From: Carboxylicivirga taeanensis
Lineage (GTDB): Bacteria > Bacteroidota > Bacteroidia > Bacteroidales > Marinilabiliaceae
Direction of reading: 5' to 3'
DNA length: 64,000 nucleotides
Assembly (NCBI RefSeq): GCF_051851475.1
Contig: NZ_JBPUSJ010000005.1
Coordinates: 62,001-126,000, forward strand
A model generated the notes under the pieces. The model was not told the origin of the DNA. It did no database searches and saw nothing but the letters and a program-made list of their open reading frames with translations. Each line of letters opens with the position of its first letter. The stretch's first letter is position 1. The position numbers were made by a program, and so were the translations under genes. Of the stretch, positions 7,913 to 15,712 are shown in pieces.

Positions 7913-8084
7913 TGAGAATAAGGGAAGAGTGAAGCCAAAATAAATTTCTTACGTATTTAGATTAGAAAGAAAACACGTAACGTGTTATAAAAATATTGAG
8001 TAAGTTTTCTCATAGTTTAGGGTTAGGTTTGGTTAAAAGTTGAAAGTCGTCTTAAAGAATGCTTTAAGGCGGCTTTCTTTATTA
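7913..8084 (+). ncRNA. possible small structured RNA
   Basis: This roughly 170-nt stretch lies between a -7 element and a strong terminator stem and has no convincing ORF. It contains complementary segments consistent with one folded molecule: TGAGAA near the 5' end with TTCTCA near 8010, AGCCAAA with TTTGGTT further in, and a perfect local hairpin AACACG-TAA-CGTGTT at about 7974-7988. A closing stem with an open middle and a local hairpin is reminiscent of 6S-type RNAs, but no family is assigned. The alternative is a long 3' UTR of the DUF3078 gene. Confidence 0.4.
8042..8082 (+). terminator. strong terminator hairpin
   Basis: A continuous 16-bp stem (8042-8057 with 8062-8077, two G-T pairs) with an AATG loop, followed by TTTATTAT. 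It ends either the possible small RNA or the DUF3078 transcript. Confidence 0.8.
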
Positions 8085-8154
8085 TATCACCTCCTAAACC
8101 ATTGCCTCCAAAAGCTTGTTGTGTTGAAGAAGATCGTTCCTAATACATCAGGGT

Positions 8155-9393
8155 TTGAAATTTCAAAAAGATAAACAGTATTATAAGTTTAGTTTTTATG
8201 GGTTTTTCAAAAACCTCAAACTTTTTGATCCTTTTTTATTACTCTTTTTTTTAGATAAAGGCTTAACATACGCCGAAATAGGAATTCTATATGCATTCAG
8301 GGAGGTGGTTATTAACCTTCTGGAGGTAGTGTCGGGTGTTATAGCCGATGTGGCAGGCAGGAAAAATGCAATGCTTGCCGGCTTTGTGAGTTACATTATT
8401 AGCTTTCTACTATTCTATGTTTTTTCTGGATTTGCAGGTTTTTTGCTCGCCTTTTTCTTTTACGGCATTGGCGATTCGTTTCGCACCGGTACGCATAAGG
8501 CCATGATTAATGCCTATTTGTTAAAGAAGGGCTGGCACCAGGAAAAAGTGCTCTACTACGGACGCACCAGAGGGTGGTCGCAACGGGGGGCTGCCATTTC
8601 TTCCCTGCTAAGCGCCGGCTTACTATTTTATACCGGGGAGTACGATTTGTTATTTTTATTAACGGTAATCCCCTTCTTTTTCGATTTACTGCTCATGTCT
8701 ACCTATCCTTCCTACTTAAATGGCGAGCGTTCGTTTAACTATGCCTTGTTATGGCCTGAGGTAAAGGCGCACGCTCAAAAAGTCTTTGGAGTATTTAAAA
8801 AAATGGCCGCTCTGCATTCCATCCTATTAACAAGTAGTTATACCGGATATTACAAGGCAATTAAGGATTACGTGCAGATTGTGATTGCGGGTTTAGCTCT
8901 AAAGTTTATGCTATTGCCACAGCTGACGCACGAGCAAACTGTTGCCATTTATATCGGATTAGGCTATTTTGGGATTTATTACCTTAACTCTTTGGCATCC
9001 AGGAATGCTCATCGAATTGAACGGAAGTTTGCATCTCTAAAAAACGGACTGATGAGTTTGCAGCGCCTGGGATATGGCTTTGGCCTTATGGCCGCCATTT
9101 TTCTGTTGTTGGATTACCAGGTGATCGCCCTGTTAGCTTTTGTTTTAATTTTTGTCGTTCAAAATTTGCGACGTCCCCTGGCGATGGACTATATCTCAAG
9201 GCGCTTTGATGAAAAGATGATGGCCAGTGTTATGTCGGTAGAGTCTCAGAGTGAAACAATATTCTCGGCTTTATTTGCCTTGGTGCTCGGAATTTTAGTA
9301 GATCTGCTAGGCTTGGGGTGGGGAATCGGAAGTTTGTCTGTACTATTAATGGTGTTGTCGGCTGGTGTGTCGACAAGGCAGCAGAAAAAGTAA
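8155..9393 (+). CDS. MFS transporter
   Basis: A 412-residue inner-membrane protein with about eleven to twelve hydrophobic segments and the major facilitator loop motif between helices 2 and 3 (GVIADVAGRKNAM). The frame has no suitable ATG. The TTG at 8155 gives LKFQKDKQYYKFSFYGFFKNLKLFDPFLLLFF, which looks complete and matches usual family length. The substrate is unknown. The stop codon overlaps a -7-like element for the following PNGase-like gene, 20 nt away, so the two may be partly co-transcribed. Given the glycan-degrading genes downstream, sugar or oligosaccharide transport is possible but unproven. Confidence 0.85.
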   Translation: MKFQKDKQYYKFSFYGFFKNLKLFDPFLLLFFLDKGLTYAEIGILYAFREVVINLLEVVSGVIADVAGRKNAMLAGFVSYIISFLLFYVFSGFAGFLLAFFFYGIGDSFRTGTHKAMINAYLLKKGWHQEKVLYYGRTRGWSQRGAAISSLLSAGLLFYTGEYDLLFLLTVIPFFFDLLLMSTYPSYLNGERSFNYALLWPEVKAHAQKVFGVFKKMAALHSILLTSSYTGYYKAIKDYVQIVIAGLALKFMLLPQLTHEQTVAIYIGLGYFGIYYLNSLASRNAHRIERKFASLKNGLMSLQRLGYGFGLMAAIFLLLDYQVIALLAFVLIFVVQNLRRPLAMDYISRRFDEKMMASVMSVESQSETIFSALFALVLGILVDLLGLGWGIGSLSVLLMVLSAGVSTRQQKK

Positions 9394-9398
9394 ATTTG
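9391..9398 (+). promoter_or_regulatory. -7 element before the PNGase F-like gene
   Basis: TAAATTTG matches TAnnTTTG and includes the stop codon of the MFS gene. A start near 9404 would leave about 10 nt of leader before the ATG at 9414. No -33 box is evident. Confidence 0.35.
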
Positions 9399-9413
9399 AA
9401 ATAAAGAATTTTG

Positions 9414-10643
9414 ATGATGAGAAACACGGTAAAGTTAGCAGGTCTTTTTGCTCTTTTAACCCTTTTGGGGTGCGGAGGACCGCGGGTTATTGAGTCTGTA
9501 GGAGATAAGCACATGGTTGTATTTGATAATGAGCACTTGTACTTCGATGGGGGGGCTTTTAACGATGATTTATCTGAGAATGATAAGGTGTATCGCATTA
9601 TGGATGGCCGTATTTTACTCAAAAAAGTAACGCTTCCTGAATACAGCAGGGAGGTAAGCGCTTCGGTTAAAGTAACTGTAGCCTCAGCTGGTGACCGCTG
9701 GGATAAATCGGGTTCCTTTTTTGTGATTCCCAATAGTGCAGTAACCAACTTTGTTTCGCTCAATGCTGGCGGTGAGCTGCCAGCTTTAGGCAGTGATTTT
9801 GAGAATCTCAAAGGGATTGCATCTGATGGCGATTACAAGCCCGTGGTTGAGCTGATGCGATTTATGACGCCATTTGGTATTGGCTATTACAACGATAAAA
9901 TGGACTTACGCAAGCCGGTTTATGTGCCACACTGGGAAGAAAAAGTGGTGTGGGAACAAGATGTGACCGATCGCCTGTCGCTGTTAGAGGGTGAAGTATG
10001 GGTTGGTATTTGGATTGATACCTGGACCAAGGAAGGCTACACGGTTTCGGCAGAAATTAAATTCGACGAAACCGATTACTTATACGCTGAAAAGCCACAA
10101 ACAAAAGTACTGTCGCTACTTAATACTATTCCTTATTATAACGGACAGAAACACGTTGATTTGTTTGCCAGAAAAGATTTGCAGTTAAATGCAACTGTAC
10201 CTCAGGGGGCTAAAAACGTGAAGTTACACTATATTACAACAGGTCATGGAGGTCACTCAGGTGGCGATGAGTTTGTTAAGAAAACAAACATTGTAAAGGT
10301 GAACAGTAAGGAGGTTATTAATTTCGTTCCGTGGCGCGATGATTGTGCTTCTTTCCGTCGATTTAATCCGGGATCGGGTTTGTGGTTAATCACAGATACG
10401 GCAACGTATATCGATTCAAAAACCTGGAAATATGAAGAAAAGGTGATTGAAGAGCGTCTGGCCTCGTCCGATCTATCACGTTCTAACTGGTGTCCGGGCT
10501 CTGTTGTTGACCCGGTTGTGGTTGACTTAGATATAGCTGCTGGTAACCATGAGTTTACATTCAGTATTCCGGAAGCACAGGAAATAGATGGAGATAAGCT
10601 TAACCACTGGTTGGTTTCAGCTTACCTCACTTGGGAAGAATAA
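9414..10643 (+). CDS. PNGase F-like peptide-N-glycosidase lipoprotein
   Basis: A 409-residue lipoprotein (lipobox TLLGC, Cys20) resembling Elizabethkingia PNGase F, which removes whole N-glycans from Asn of glycoproteins. The C-terminal domain is diagnostic: TTGHGGHSGGDEF, VPWRDDC and SSDLSRSNWCPG all have close counterparts in PNGase F. E286 in GGDEF corresponds to catalytic Glu206. GDRWD (D94/D97) corresponds to the DxWD region holding catalytic Asp60 (alignment by eye). The protein is longer at the N-terminus than the mature flavobacterial enzyme. Start: three tandem start codons (TTG 9411, ATG 9414, ATG 9417); 9414 is used. It would act at the cell surface or in the periplasm. A terminator follows. 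Confidence 0.85.
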   Translation: MMRNTVKLAGLFALLTLLGCGGPRVIESVGDKHMVVFDNEHLYFDGGAFNDDLSENDKVYRIMDGRILLKKVTLPEYSREVSASVKVTVASAGDRWDKSGSFFVIPNSAVTNFVSLNAGGELPALGSDFENLKGIASDGDYKPVVELMRFMTPFGIGYYNDKMDLRKPVYVPHWEEKVVWEQDVTDRLSLLEGEVWVGIWIDTWTKEGYTVSAEIKFDETDYLYAEKPQTKVLSLLNTIPYYNGQKHVDLFARKDLQLNATVPQGAKNVKLHYITTGHGGHSGGDEFVKKTNIVKVNSKEVINFVPWRDDCASFRRFNPGSGLWLITDTATYIDSKTWKYEEKVIEERLASSDLSRSNWCPGSVVDPVVVDLDIAAGNHEFTFSIPEAQEIDGDKLNHWLVSAYLTWEE

Positions 10644-10666
10644 ACCTGATAAACCATCGTTTAAGA

Positions 10667-10696
10667 AGCTCACCAGTAATTGGTGGGCTTTTTTTG
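10667..10696 (+). terminator. Rho-independent terminator of the PNGase F-like gene
   Basis: A 9-bp stem (AGCTCACCA / TGGTGGGCT) with loop GTAAT is followed by six T, 24 nt after the stop codon. Confidence 0.88.
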
Positions 10697-10784
10697 TGAT
10701 CATGAAGAAAGTCATTGGGCATATTGAATTAAGAGCCGACATTGGCGCGATTTTTTGCATGAACACAAAAATTTAAATTGAATT

Positions 10785-11693
10785 ATGGCTTTTGTTACAA
10801 AGGAGAAGTTTTTATCCAAAGATTGGTTTATTACCTACGCCTATATCGTGCTGGGTAGTTTCTTGTTCGCTATGGGCGACGTGCTGTTTGTTAACCCATA
10901 CAAACTGGCCCCGGGTGGCGTTTATGGTATTGGTAACTTTTTGTACCATACTTTTGGTTTTAAGATCAGTGTTTCAGTCCTTTTTATGGAGGTACCTTTG
11001 CTGATTTTAGGTACGATTGTTTTGGGACCCCGTTTTGGTATTAAAACGCTGATTAGTACATTCCTGATTATGGGTTTTGCTTACATGTTTGAAACCTATT
11101 GGTGGGGCTATGAGGCCTTTTTACCCAACGACCCCATGTTAAATGCCTTGGTTGCCGGAATTATTTACGGTATTGCGATTGGTGTGATCTTTAAATCGCG
11201 GGCAACGTCTGGAGGCTCAGATATCATTTCGATGATTCTGAACAAGTTTACGCGCATATCGCTTGGTAAGCTGGTGATTATGGTAGATGGCAGTATCACA
11301 CTGCTGACCTTGTTTATGCCCGGAGAGAATGGGATTGACTGGACGCTGCCCATCTACTCGTGGATTGTCATTTTCATCGAAGGAAAAATTATTGACATGG
11401 TAATTGATGGTTTGAAAGTGAATAAAACGCTCTTTATTGTTTCTGAAAAGCACGAGGAAATTCAGGAGAAGTTGTTATATCATATAAAGCGTGGCGGTAC
11501 CATGTTTTCGGCCATGGGCATGTATGAAGGCGTGGAACGTAAAGTCATTTATACAACCATTACCCGTCGTGAGTCAACCATTTTATTAAATCACATCGCC
11601 AAGATAGACCCCAAGGCATTTGTAAATGTTATTGACAGTAGTCAGATTCATGGTGAAGGGTTTAAAGCCATTGAGCCAGAAAGTGGTCACTAA
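10785..11693 (+). CDS. YitT family membrane protein (DUF161/DUF2179)
   Basis: A 302-residue protein with about five to six transmembrane helices (residues about 15-205), including the family motifs VNPYKLAPGGVYGIGNFL and SRATSGGSDIISMILNKF. A soluble C-terminal DUF2179 domain follows (about 210-295: TLFIVSEKHEEIQ, then GTMFSAMGMYEG). The family is widespread and often described as a putative transporter, but its substrate is not established. It starts at the ATG at 10785 and ends at a terminator shared with the convergent sulfatase, so it appears monocistronic. Nothing ties it to the glycan genes except position. Confidence 0.92.
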   Translation: MAFVTKEKFLSKDWFITYAYIVLGSFLFAMGDVLFVNPYKLAPGGVYGIGNFLYHTFGFKISVSVLFMEVPLLILGTIVLGPRFGIKTLISTFLIMGFAYMFETYWWGYEAFLPNDPMLNALVAGIIYGIAIGVIFKSRATSGGSDIISMILNKFTRISLGKLVIMVDGSITLLTLFMPGENGIDWTLPIYSWIVIFIEGKIIDMVIDGLKVNKTLFIVSEKHEEIQEKLLYHIKRGGTMFSAMGMYEGVERKVIYTTITRRESTILLNHIAKIDPKAFVNVIDSSQIHGEGFKAIEPESGH

Positions 11694-11733
11694 AGCAAGA
11701 CTAACAATTTGTTGATTAACAGAATAAAACTAG

Positions 11734-11768
11734 CAGAGGAGCTTACCTTTTACCGGTAAGCTCCTCTG
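11734..11768. terminator. bidirectional terminator between yitT-like gene and sulfatase
   Basis: A perfect 14-bp stem (CAGAGGAGCTTACC and its complement) with a 7-nt loop sits between two convergent genes. The tails are only moderately T-rich on the + side and (TAGTTTTATT) on the - side. Confidence 0.8.
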
Positions 11769-11791
11769 TTTATGTTCTTGTTACGGGAAAT

Positions 11792-13324
11792 TTAAACCTG
11801 GTCGGGCCATGGGGCTTTTTTGCCACTGGCTTTTATAGTGGGGCGCTGAGCATCCACACTTCTCAGGTATTCACCTAGCTTTTTGGTCAATTCGAGCACT
11901 TTTTCTGGTTTGGTGTTGGCCAGGTTGTGCTGTTCACCAATGTCTTCAGTAATATTAAATAGTTCAAAGTTTTGGTTAGCATAGTAGTAAATGAGTTTCC
12001 AATCGCCGCTTCGTATGGTGCTGGTTGCTCCAATGCCGGGTCCTGTCGGGCCCCAGTTATTGGGGAAATGCCAGAATAAGTCCCGTCCTTCTGTGCTGCT
12101 TCCCTGGTTAAGAAGCATTGGAACGAAGCTCTGTCCGTCAACGGTTTGAGGTGTGGTGTAGTTTTTAATACCAGCCATTTCCAGTATTGATGGGAAAAAG
12201 TCTTCAATAATGAGGTAGTCGTTGCAGCTTGTATTTTGTTTTACTTGTCCGGGCCATTTAACAATCATCGGCTCTCTTATGCCTCCTTCGTAGGCCGACC
12301 CTTTGCCACTTTGAAGTGGACTGTTATGGGTGTGAAGCTCTCCCGCGCGCGGCCGCAGACTAAAGCCGCCATTGTCTGACATAAACAGAATGATGGTGTT
12401 GTCCGACAAGTTATTGGTATCCAGGTAATCCATCAGGTCAATAAGGCTTTTGTCCATGGCTTCAATCATCGATGCATATTTAGCTTCCGGCACTGGGAGG
12501 CCTTGGTCAATGTATTTTTGGTAGAAGCGTTTGTCGGCATTTAAAGGGATGTGAATGGCGTAATGTGCCATGTACAGGAAGAAAGGTTTGTTGCTGGCGC
12601 GTGCCGAATCCAATGCTTTTTTAGCTTCCAGTGTGAGTGCTTCGGTGATGAAAATGGAATCGCCATGGTACTGTTCCAATCCTGGTACGCCCCATGGTTC
12701 AGTGTGAGCTCCTTTTTGAGCATTGCCAAAATTCTTTTCTCCGAGGTAACTGCCAATCCCTCCCCCGGCGTGGCCGGCTATGTTGACGTCGAAACCGCAG
12801 TTAAGAGGGTTGGCACTGGGGGTAGTCATCGCCCCAAAATGCGCTTTGCCACAGTGAATGGTAAAATAGCCATGGTCTTTTAATAGTTGAGGCAGCATGG
12901 TGGCATGCGTGGAACGCTCAATGCTGTCAGTGGGCTGAAGTCCATTAACATTCCATTGTGGGTAGCTCAGGATGGAGTCGGTAGCATCAACAGAAGCATT
13001 GCGGCGCAGTGTCCAGTTGGTAACCCGGTGGCGGGCTGCATTCATCCCACTCATTAAACTCACTCGTGTAGGTGAGCAAACGGAGTTGGCATAGGCCTGT
13101 GTGAAAATCATCCCTTCAGAAGCCAGGCGTTCCATACCCGGTGTTTGATAGCGTTCGTTGTATGGTGTTTTTTCGTGCCAAAACGGTACGGAAGTGTCCT
13201 GCCAGCCCATGTCATCCACCAAAAACAGGATGATGTTTGGTGCTTGATCTTTGGTTGGTTTGCATCCGAGTAATACCGCACCCAAAATACAGGCCAGCAT
13301 AAAAGGTAGCTTGTTGAAATTCAT
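11792..13324 (-). CDS. exported sulfatase lipoprotein
   Basis: A 510-residue type I sulfatase. A signal with lipobox LLGC (Cys21) places it on an outer or periplasmic membrane face. The alkaline phosphatase-like fold shows LFLVDDMGW (metal Asp37/Asp38), the CSPTR signature at residues 83-87 whose Cys is converted to formylglycine, and MSDNGG (metal Asp/Asn). In an anaerobe the maturation needs a radical-SAM anSME enzyme, which is not in this window. Substrate is unknown: such enzymes desulfate host glycans or algal polysaccharides. Its ATG overlaps the stop of the upstream EEP-family gene (TAATG), so the two are a translationally coupled operon. Confidence 0.93.
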   Translation of the reverse strand: MNFNKLPFMLACILGAVLLGCKPTKDQAPNIILFLVDDMGWQDTSVPFWHEKTPYNERYQTPGMERLASEGMIFTQAYANSVCSPTRVSLMSGMNAARHRVTNWTLRRNASVDATDSILSYPQWNVNGLQPTDSIERSTHATMLPQLLKDHGYFTIHCGKAHFGAMTTPSANPLNCGFDVNIAGHAGGGIGSYLGEKNFGNAQKGAHTEPWGVPGLEQYHGDSIFITEALTLEAKKALDSARASNKPFFLYMAHYAIHIPLNADKRFYQKYIDQGLPVPEAKYASMIEAMDKSLIDLMDYLDTNNLSDNTIILFMSDNGGFSLRPRAGELHTHNSPLQSGKGSAYEGGIREPMIVKWPGQVKQNTSCNDYLIIEDFFPSILEMAGIKNYTTPQTVDGQSFVPMLLNQGSSTEGRDLFWHFPNNWGPTGPGIGATSTIRSGDWKLIYYYANQNFELFNITEDIGEQHNLANTKPEKVLELTKKLGEYLRSVDAQRPTIKASGKKAPWPDQV

Positions 13325-14409
13325 TATTCAGATTTTAATTTAAAAGTTGCCAGAATTGCTTTGTGGTCTGTTGGCCAGGTATTTGCCGGGAGAATAAAAG
13401 CGTCGTTTGACCTTTCTTTAACTCGTTGGCCACGTACTATAGAGCCTGTTGGTCCTACAATTGTGGCCTCAGTTAGTTGCAATTTAGGATGTGATTGGTA
13501 AAAAATAAAGTCGATTCGATCGCGATCATCTGCATCCGGGCTCCAGGCCAGTTTTTTAATATCTACTAAAGGGTTATCAGCCGGGAAAGTGAATCCTGGA
13601 TGGGTTACCGGATTTGGGTACAGCTGCCGGTAGGCATCTATAAAACCGTTTTTTTCGAGCAGTTGGGTGTTGGGCCATTCCATTACTACGCCATTGTGAT
13701 CGAATAAATTTTTTGTGGCTCCTGTCCAGTCCCGGTGAGATGGTTCATTAAAGTCCCCGCCAAGAATAACCAGGCGGCCTTTCGCTTTTTCCTGTTGTGC
13801 ATCGGCTATAATGGCGGCAATGGCTTCGTCGCGTTGCGATTGTAGGTTGTCGGCAGTTATTGTGCTTGTGTCAGTAATGGGGGCAGCTAGTTTGGCCCAT
13901 GTAGAACCATCGTAACCCCTGGGCAGGTAAAGACTGCAGTTCCGGTAATCGAGGTGTGCACTGTAAAATGCTACAACCGAACCATCGATGCTGATGAGTG
14001 CTTTGGTCACCGAACCCCGGTCGTCTTTTACGGGAAACAGGGCTTGCTGCGATAGGATAGGGTGACGTGAAAGGATGCCGCTGTCGTAACTGGTTTGTGA
14101 ATAGTAAGTGTGGCCAAGGCGATTTAAATCGGCCATTAAACGCTTTGCCAAACTGGAGTCATTGTAGTTGCGAACTTCACTGAGGGCAATTAAATCGGCA
14201 TCGAGCCGAATAATTTCCTCTAATATGGCCTCATAGCCATTGGGTACAACGGTGCCTTCCTGCCAAATATTAAACTGCAGTACTTTCAGTTCCTTTTCAT
14301 TGGGAGTTTTGCAGCCAGCAAATATAAGTGGGATAACAATCAAAAGTAATACTGTTTGAGACGCCAAGAGATTTGCCTTTTTGATTAAAGCCGGTAAAAT
14401 AAGCCGCAT
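13324..14409 (-). CDS. endonuclease/exonuclease/phosphatase (EEP) family lipoprotein
   Basis: A 361-residue exported protein with lipobox IFAGC (Cys33) and one EEP fold. The motifs are LQFNIWQ (N47), LSEVR (E78), AHLDYR (H152), GGDFNEP, DRIDFIFY and PTDHKA, all residues expected for the Mg-dependent phosphodiesterase or phosphatase site. The family ranges from nucleases to sphingomyelinases and inositol-phosphate phosphatases; the exported form and pairing with a sulfatase argue against DNA repair and for removal of phosphate groups from an extracellular substrate (inference). It is first in a two-gene operon with the sulfatase and diverges from the LacI regulator gene across 279 nt. Confidence 0.85.
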   Translation of the reverse strand: MRLILPALIKKANLLASQTVLLLIVIPLIFAGCKTPNEKELKVLQFNIWQEGTVVPNGYEAILEEIIRLDADLIALSEVRNYNDSSLAKRLMADLNRLGHTYYSQTSYDSGILSRHPILSQQALFPVKDDRGSVTKALISIDGSVVAFYSAHLDYRNCSLYLPRGYDGSTWAKLAAPITDTSTITADNLQSQRDEAIAAIIADAQQEKAKGRLVILGGDFNEPSHRDWTGATKNLFDHNGVVMEWPNTQLLEKNGFIDAYRQLYPNPVTHPGFTFPADNPLVDIKKLAWSPDADDRDRIDFIFYQSHPKLQLTEATIVGPTGSIVRGQRVKERSNDAFILPANTWPTDHKAILATFKLKSE

Positions 14410-14630
14410 GCCTTTTAATTTTTTTAAATCGGGAAGTTGTTGCTGTTTCCTTTTAATTCAGTTCCTAAAGATAGTATCTGAAAGCAAAGTTTGGTAATAT
14501 TTTCGAAAAAATCAGTGCATCCAGCTTCATCAGCTACCAGCCGTAATAAAGGTTTTCAGAGGGGTGTACGCCTTTCGTATAGAAAATCTGTGATAGAAAG
14601 GGTATTTTAAAAGCGTGCCTAAAGGTATGT

Positions 14631-14661
14631 TTTGAGAACTTAAATATCTTCTATATATTTG
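14631..14661 (+). promoter_or_regulatory. promoter of the lacI-like gene
   Basis: TTTG (14631-14634), exactly 19 nt, TATATTTG (14654-14661): a full match to the Bacteroidota promoter consensus and the best in the window. The start site should be near 14668, about 20 nt before the GTG start codon. Confidence 0.8.
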
Positions 14662-14673
14662 TCATCTAACCGG

Positions 14674-14683
14674 TTTAGTAAGG
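14674..14683 (+). promoter_or_regulatory. operator-like half-palindrome before the lacI-like gene
   Basis: TTTAGTAAGG lies between the predicted start site and the GTG. Its core TTTAsTAA recurs twice just before the ROK kinase gene, where a LacI-type protein would be expected to bind. The match overlaps the AGGAG ribosome binding site at 14681-14685. Confidence 0.35.
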
Positions 14684-14688
14684 AGTAA

Positions 14689-15672
14689 GTGAAGCCGTCA
14701 TTAAAAACCATAGCAGAGCAGTCGGGCGTGTCGAAAACCACGGTCTCATTCGTGTTGAATGGGCGAGGGGACGAAAAACACATTAGTGCAGATACGCAAA
14801 AACGCGTATTGGATACGGCCCGCCGGTTAAACTATCAGCCAAACCATTTGGCCCGAAGTCTGAGCATGGGACGCTCCTATACGATTGGTTTTGTAGTGCC
14901 CGATATTTCCAATCCCTTTTTTGGTAAAATAGCGCGCCTGGTGGAAGCCAAAGCGGAGCTTCTGGGTTACTCGGTGATGGTGGCTAGTACCGGTGAACGA
15001 GCCAAGAAAGAGCAAACGATTCTGGAGTCCTTTAAGAACAGGCAAATAGATGGTGTGCTATTAGCTTCTGCTACAGCCAATCCGTTGCAAAGAATGCCAG
15101 ACATGCCTCTGGTGTATTTCGACAGGGTTTTTTCTCAACAAACCGAAAATACAGTTGATATTAATAATTGTGAAACAGCCCGCCTTTTAACCGAAAAGCT
15201 GATTAATAAAGGGCATCAGCGCATCGCTCTTATTTCCCTGAGTGCCTACTTGCCTAATATAAAGGCGCGCATTAAGGGTTATCGGGAGGCGCTCGACAAG
15301 AATAACCTGGCTTTTGATGAGCATCTGGTCTACGAAATTGATGAGCGTGAAAAGAAAAAAGGAGTGAGTGAGGCCGTGAGGAGCCTTTTGAACCTGTCAC
15401 AGCCACCAACCGGATTCTTGTTTCTAAATAACGTGCTGGCAGCAGGAGGTATCTGGACGATGAATCAATTCTATCCGGAACGGGTGAGCGGCTTGCATTT
15501 TGCATCTTTTGATAATCTGGACTTATTTGATTTTGCCTGGCCCAGAGTAACTTCGGCATTGCAGCCCAGTGAAGAAATTGCTGCCGAAAGTGTGCGGATG
15601 CTGATTCATCAGATTGAGCAAAAAACAGTGTTGAAAGGCGTGTGTCTTTCAACAACTATAATTGATAGATAA
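14689..15672 (+). CDS. LacI family transcriptional regulator
   Basis: A 327-residue DNA-binding regulator. The GTG at 14689 is chosen because AGGAG lies 4-8 nt before it and the protein begins directly with the LacI helix-turn-helix (MKPSLKTIAEQSGVSKTTVSFVLNG). The hinge helix is NYQPNHLARSLSMGRS. From residue about 60 a periplasmic-binding-protein-like effector domain follows (YTIGFVVPDISNPFFGKIARLVE). It heads a cluster with a ROK kinase and mannose-6-phosphate isomerase, so mannose or another hexose-derived effector is plausible. Repeated operator-like sites before its own gene and before the ROK gene suggest it controls both (inference). Confidence 0.93.
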   Translation: MKPSLKTIAEQSGVSKTTVSFVLNGRGDEKHISADTQKRVLDTARRLNYQPNHLARSLSMGRSYTIGFVVPDISNPFFGKIARLVEAKAELLGYSVMVASTGERAKKEQTILESFKNRQIDGVLLASATANPLQRMPDMPLVYFDRVFSQQTENTVDINNCETARLLTEKLINKGHQRIALISLSAYLPNIKARIKGYREALDKNNLAFDEHLVYEIDEREKKKGVSEAVRSLLNLSQPPTGFLFLNNVLAAGGIWTMNQFYPERVSGLHFASFDNLDLFDFAWPRVTSALQPSEEIAAESVRMLIHQIEQKTVLKGVCLSTTIIDR

Positions 15673-15686
15673 AAATTTTTTAGAGA

Positions 15687-15710
15687 TTTACTAAAGCGGT
15701 TTACTAAAGC
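15687..15710 (+). repeat. tandem TTTACTAAAGC repeat, operator-like
   Basis: Two exact copies of TTTACTAAAGC (15687-15697 and 15700-15710), 13 nt apart, fill the space between the lacI-like stop codon and the ROK start codon at 15713. The core TTTACTAAA is a near-palindrome, and a related TTTAGTAA lies upstream of the lacI-like gene. Binding by the neighbouring LacI protein is an inference. Confidence 0.5.
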
Positions 15711-15712
15711 AC

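Noticed and set aside
9230..9811. Long minus-strand frame opposite the MFS and PNGase F-like genes
   Set aside because: It spans two well-supported genes on the other strand and has no recognisable protein features.
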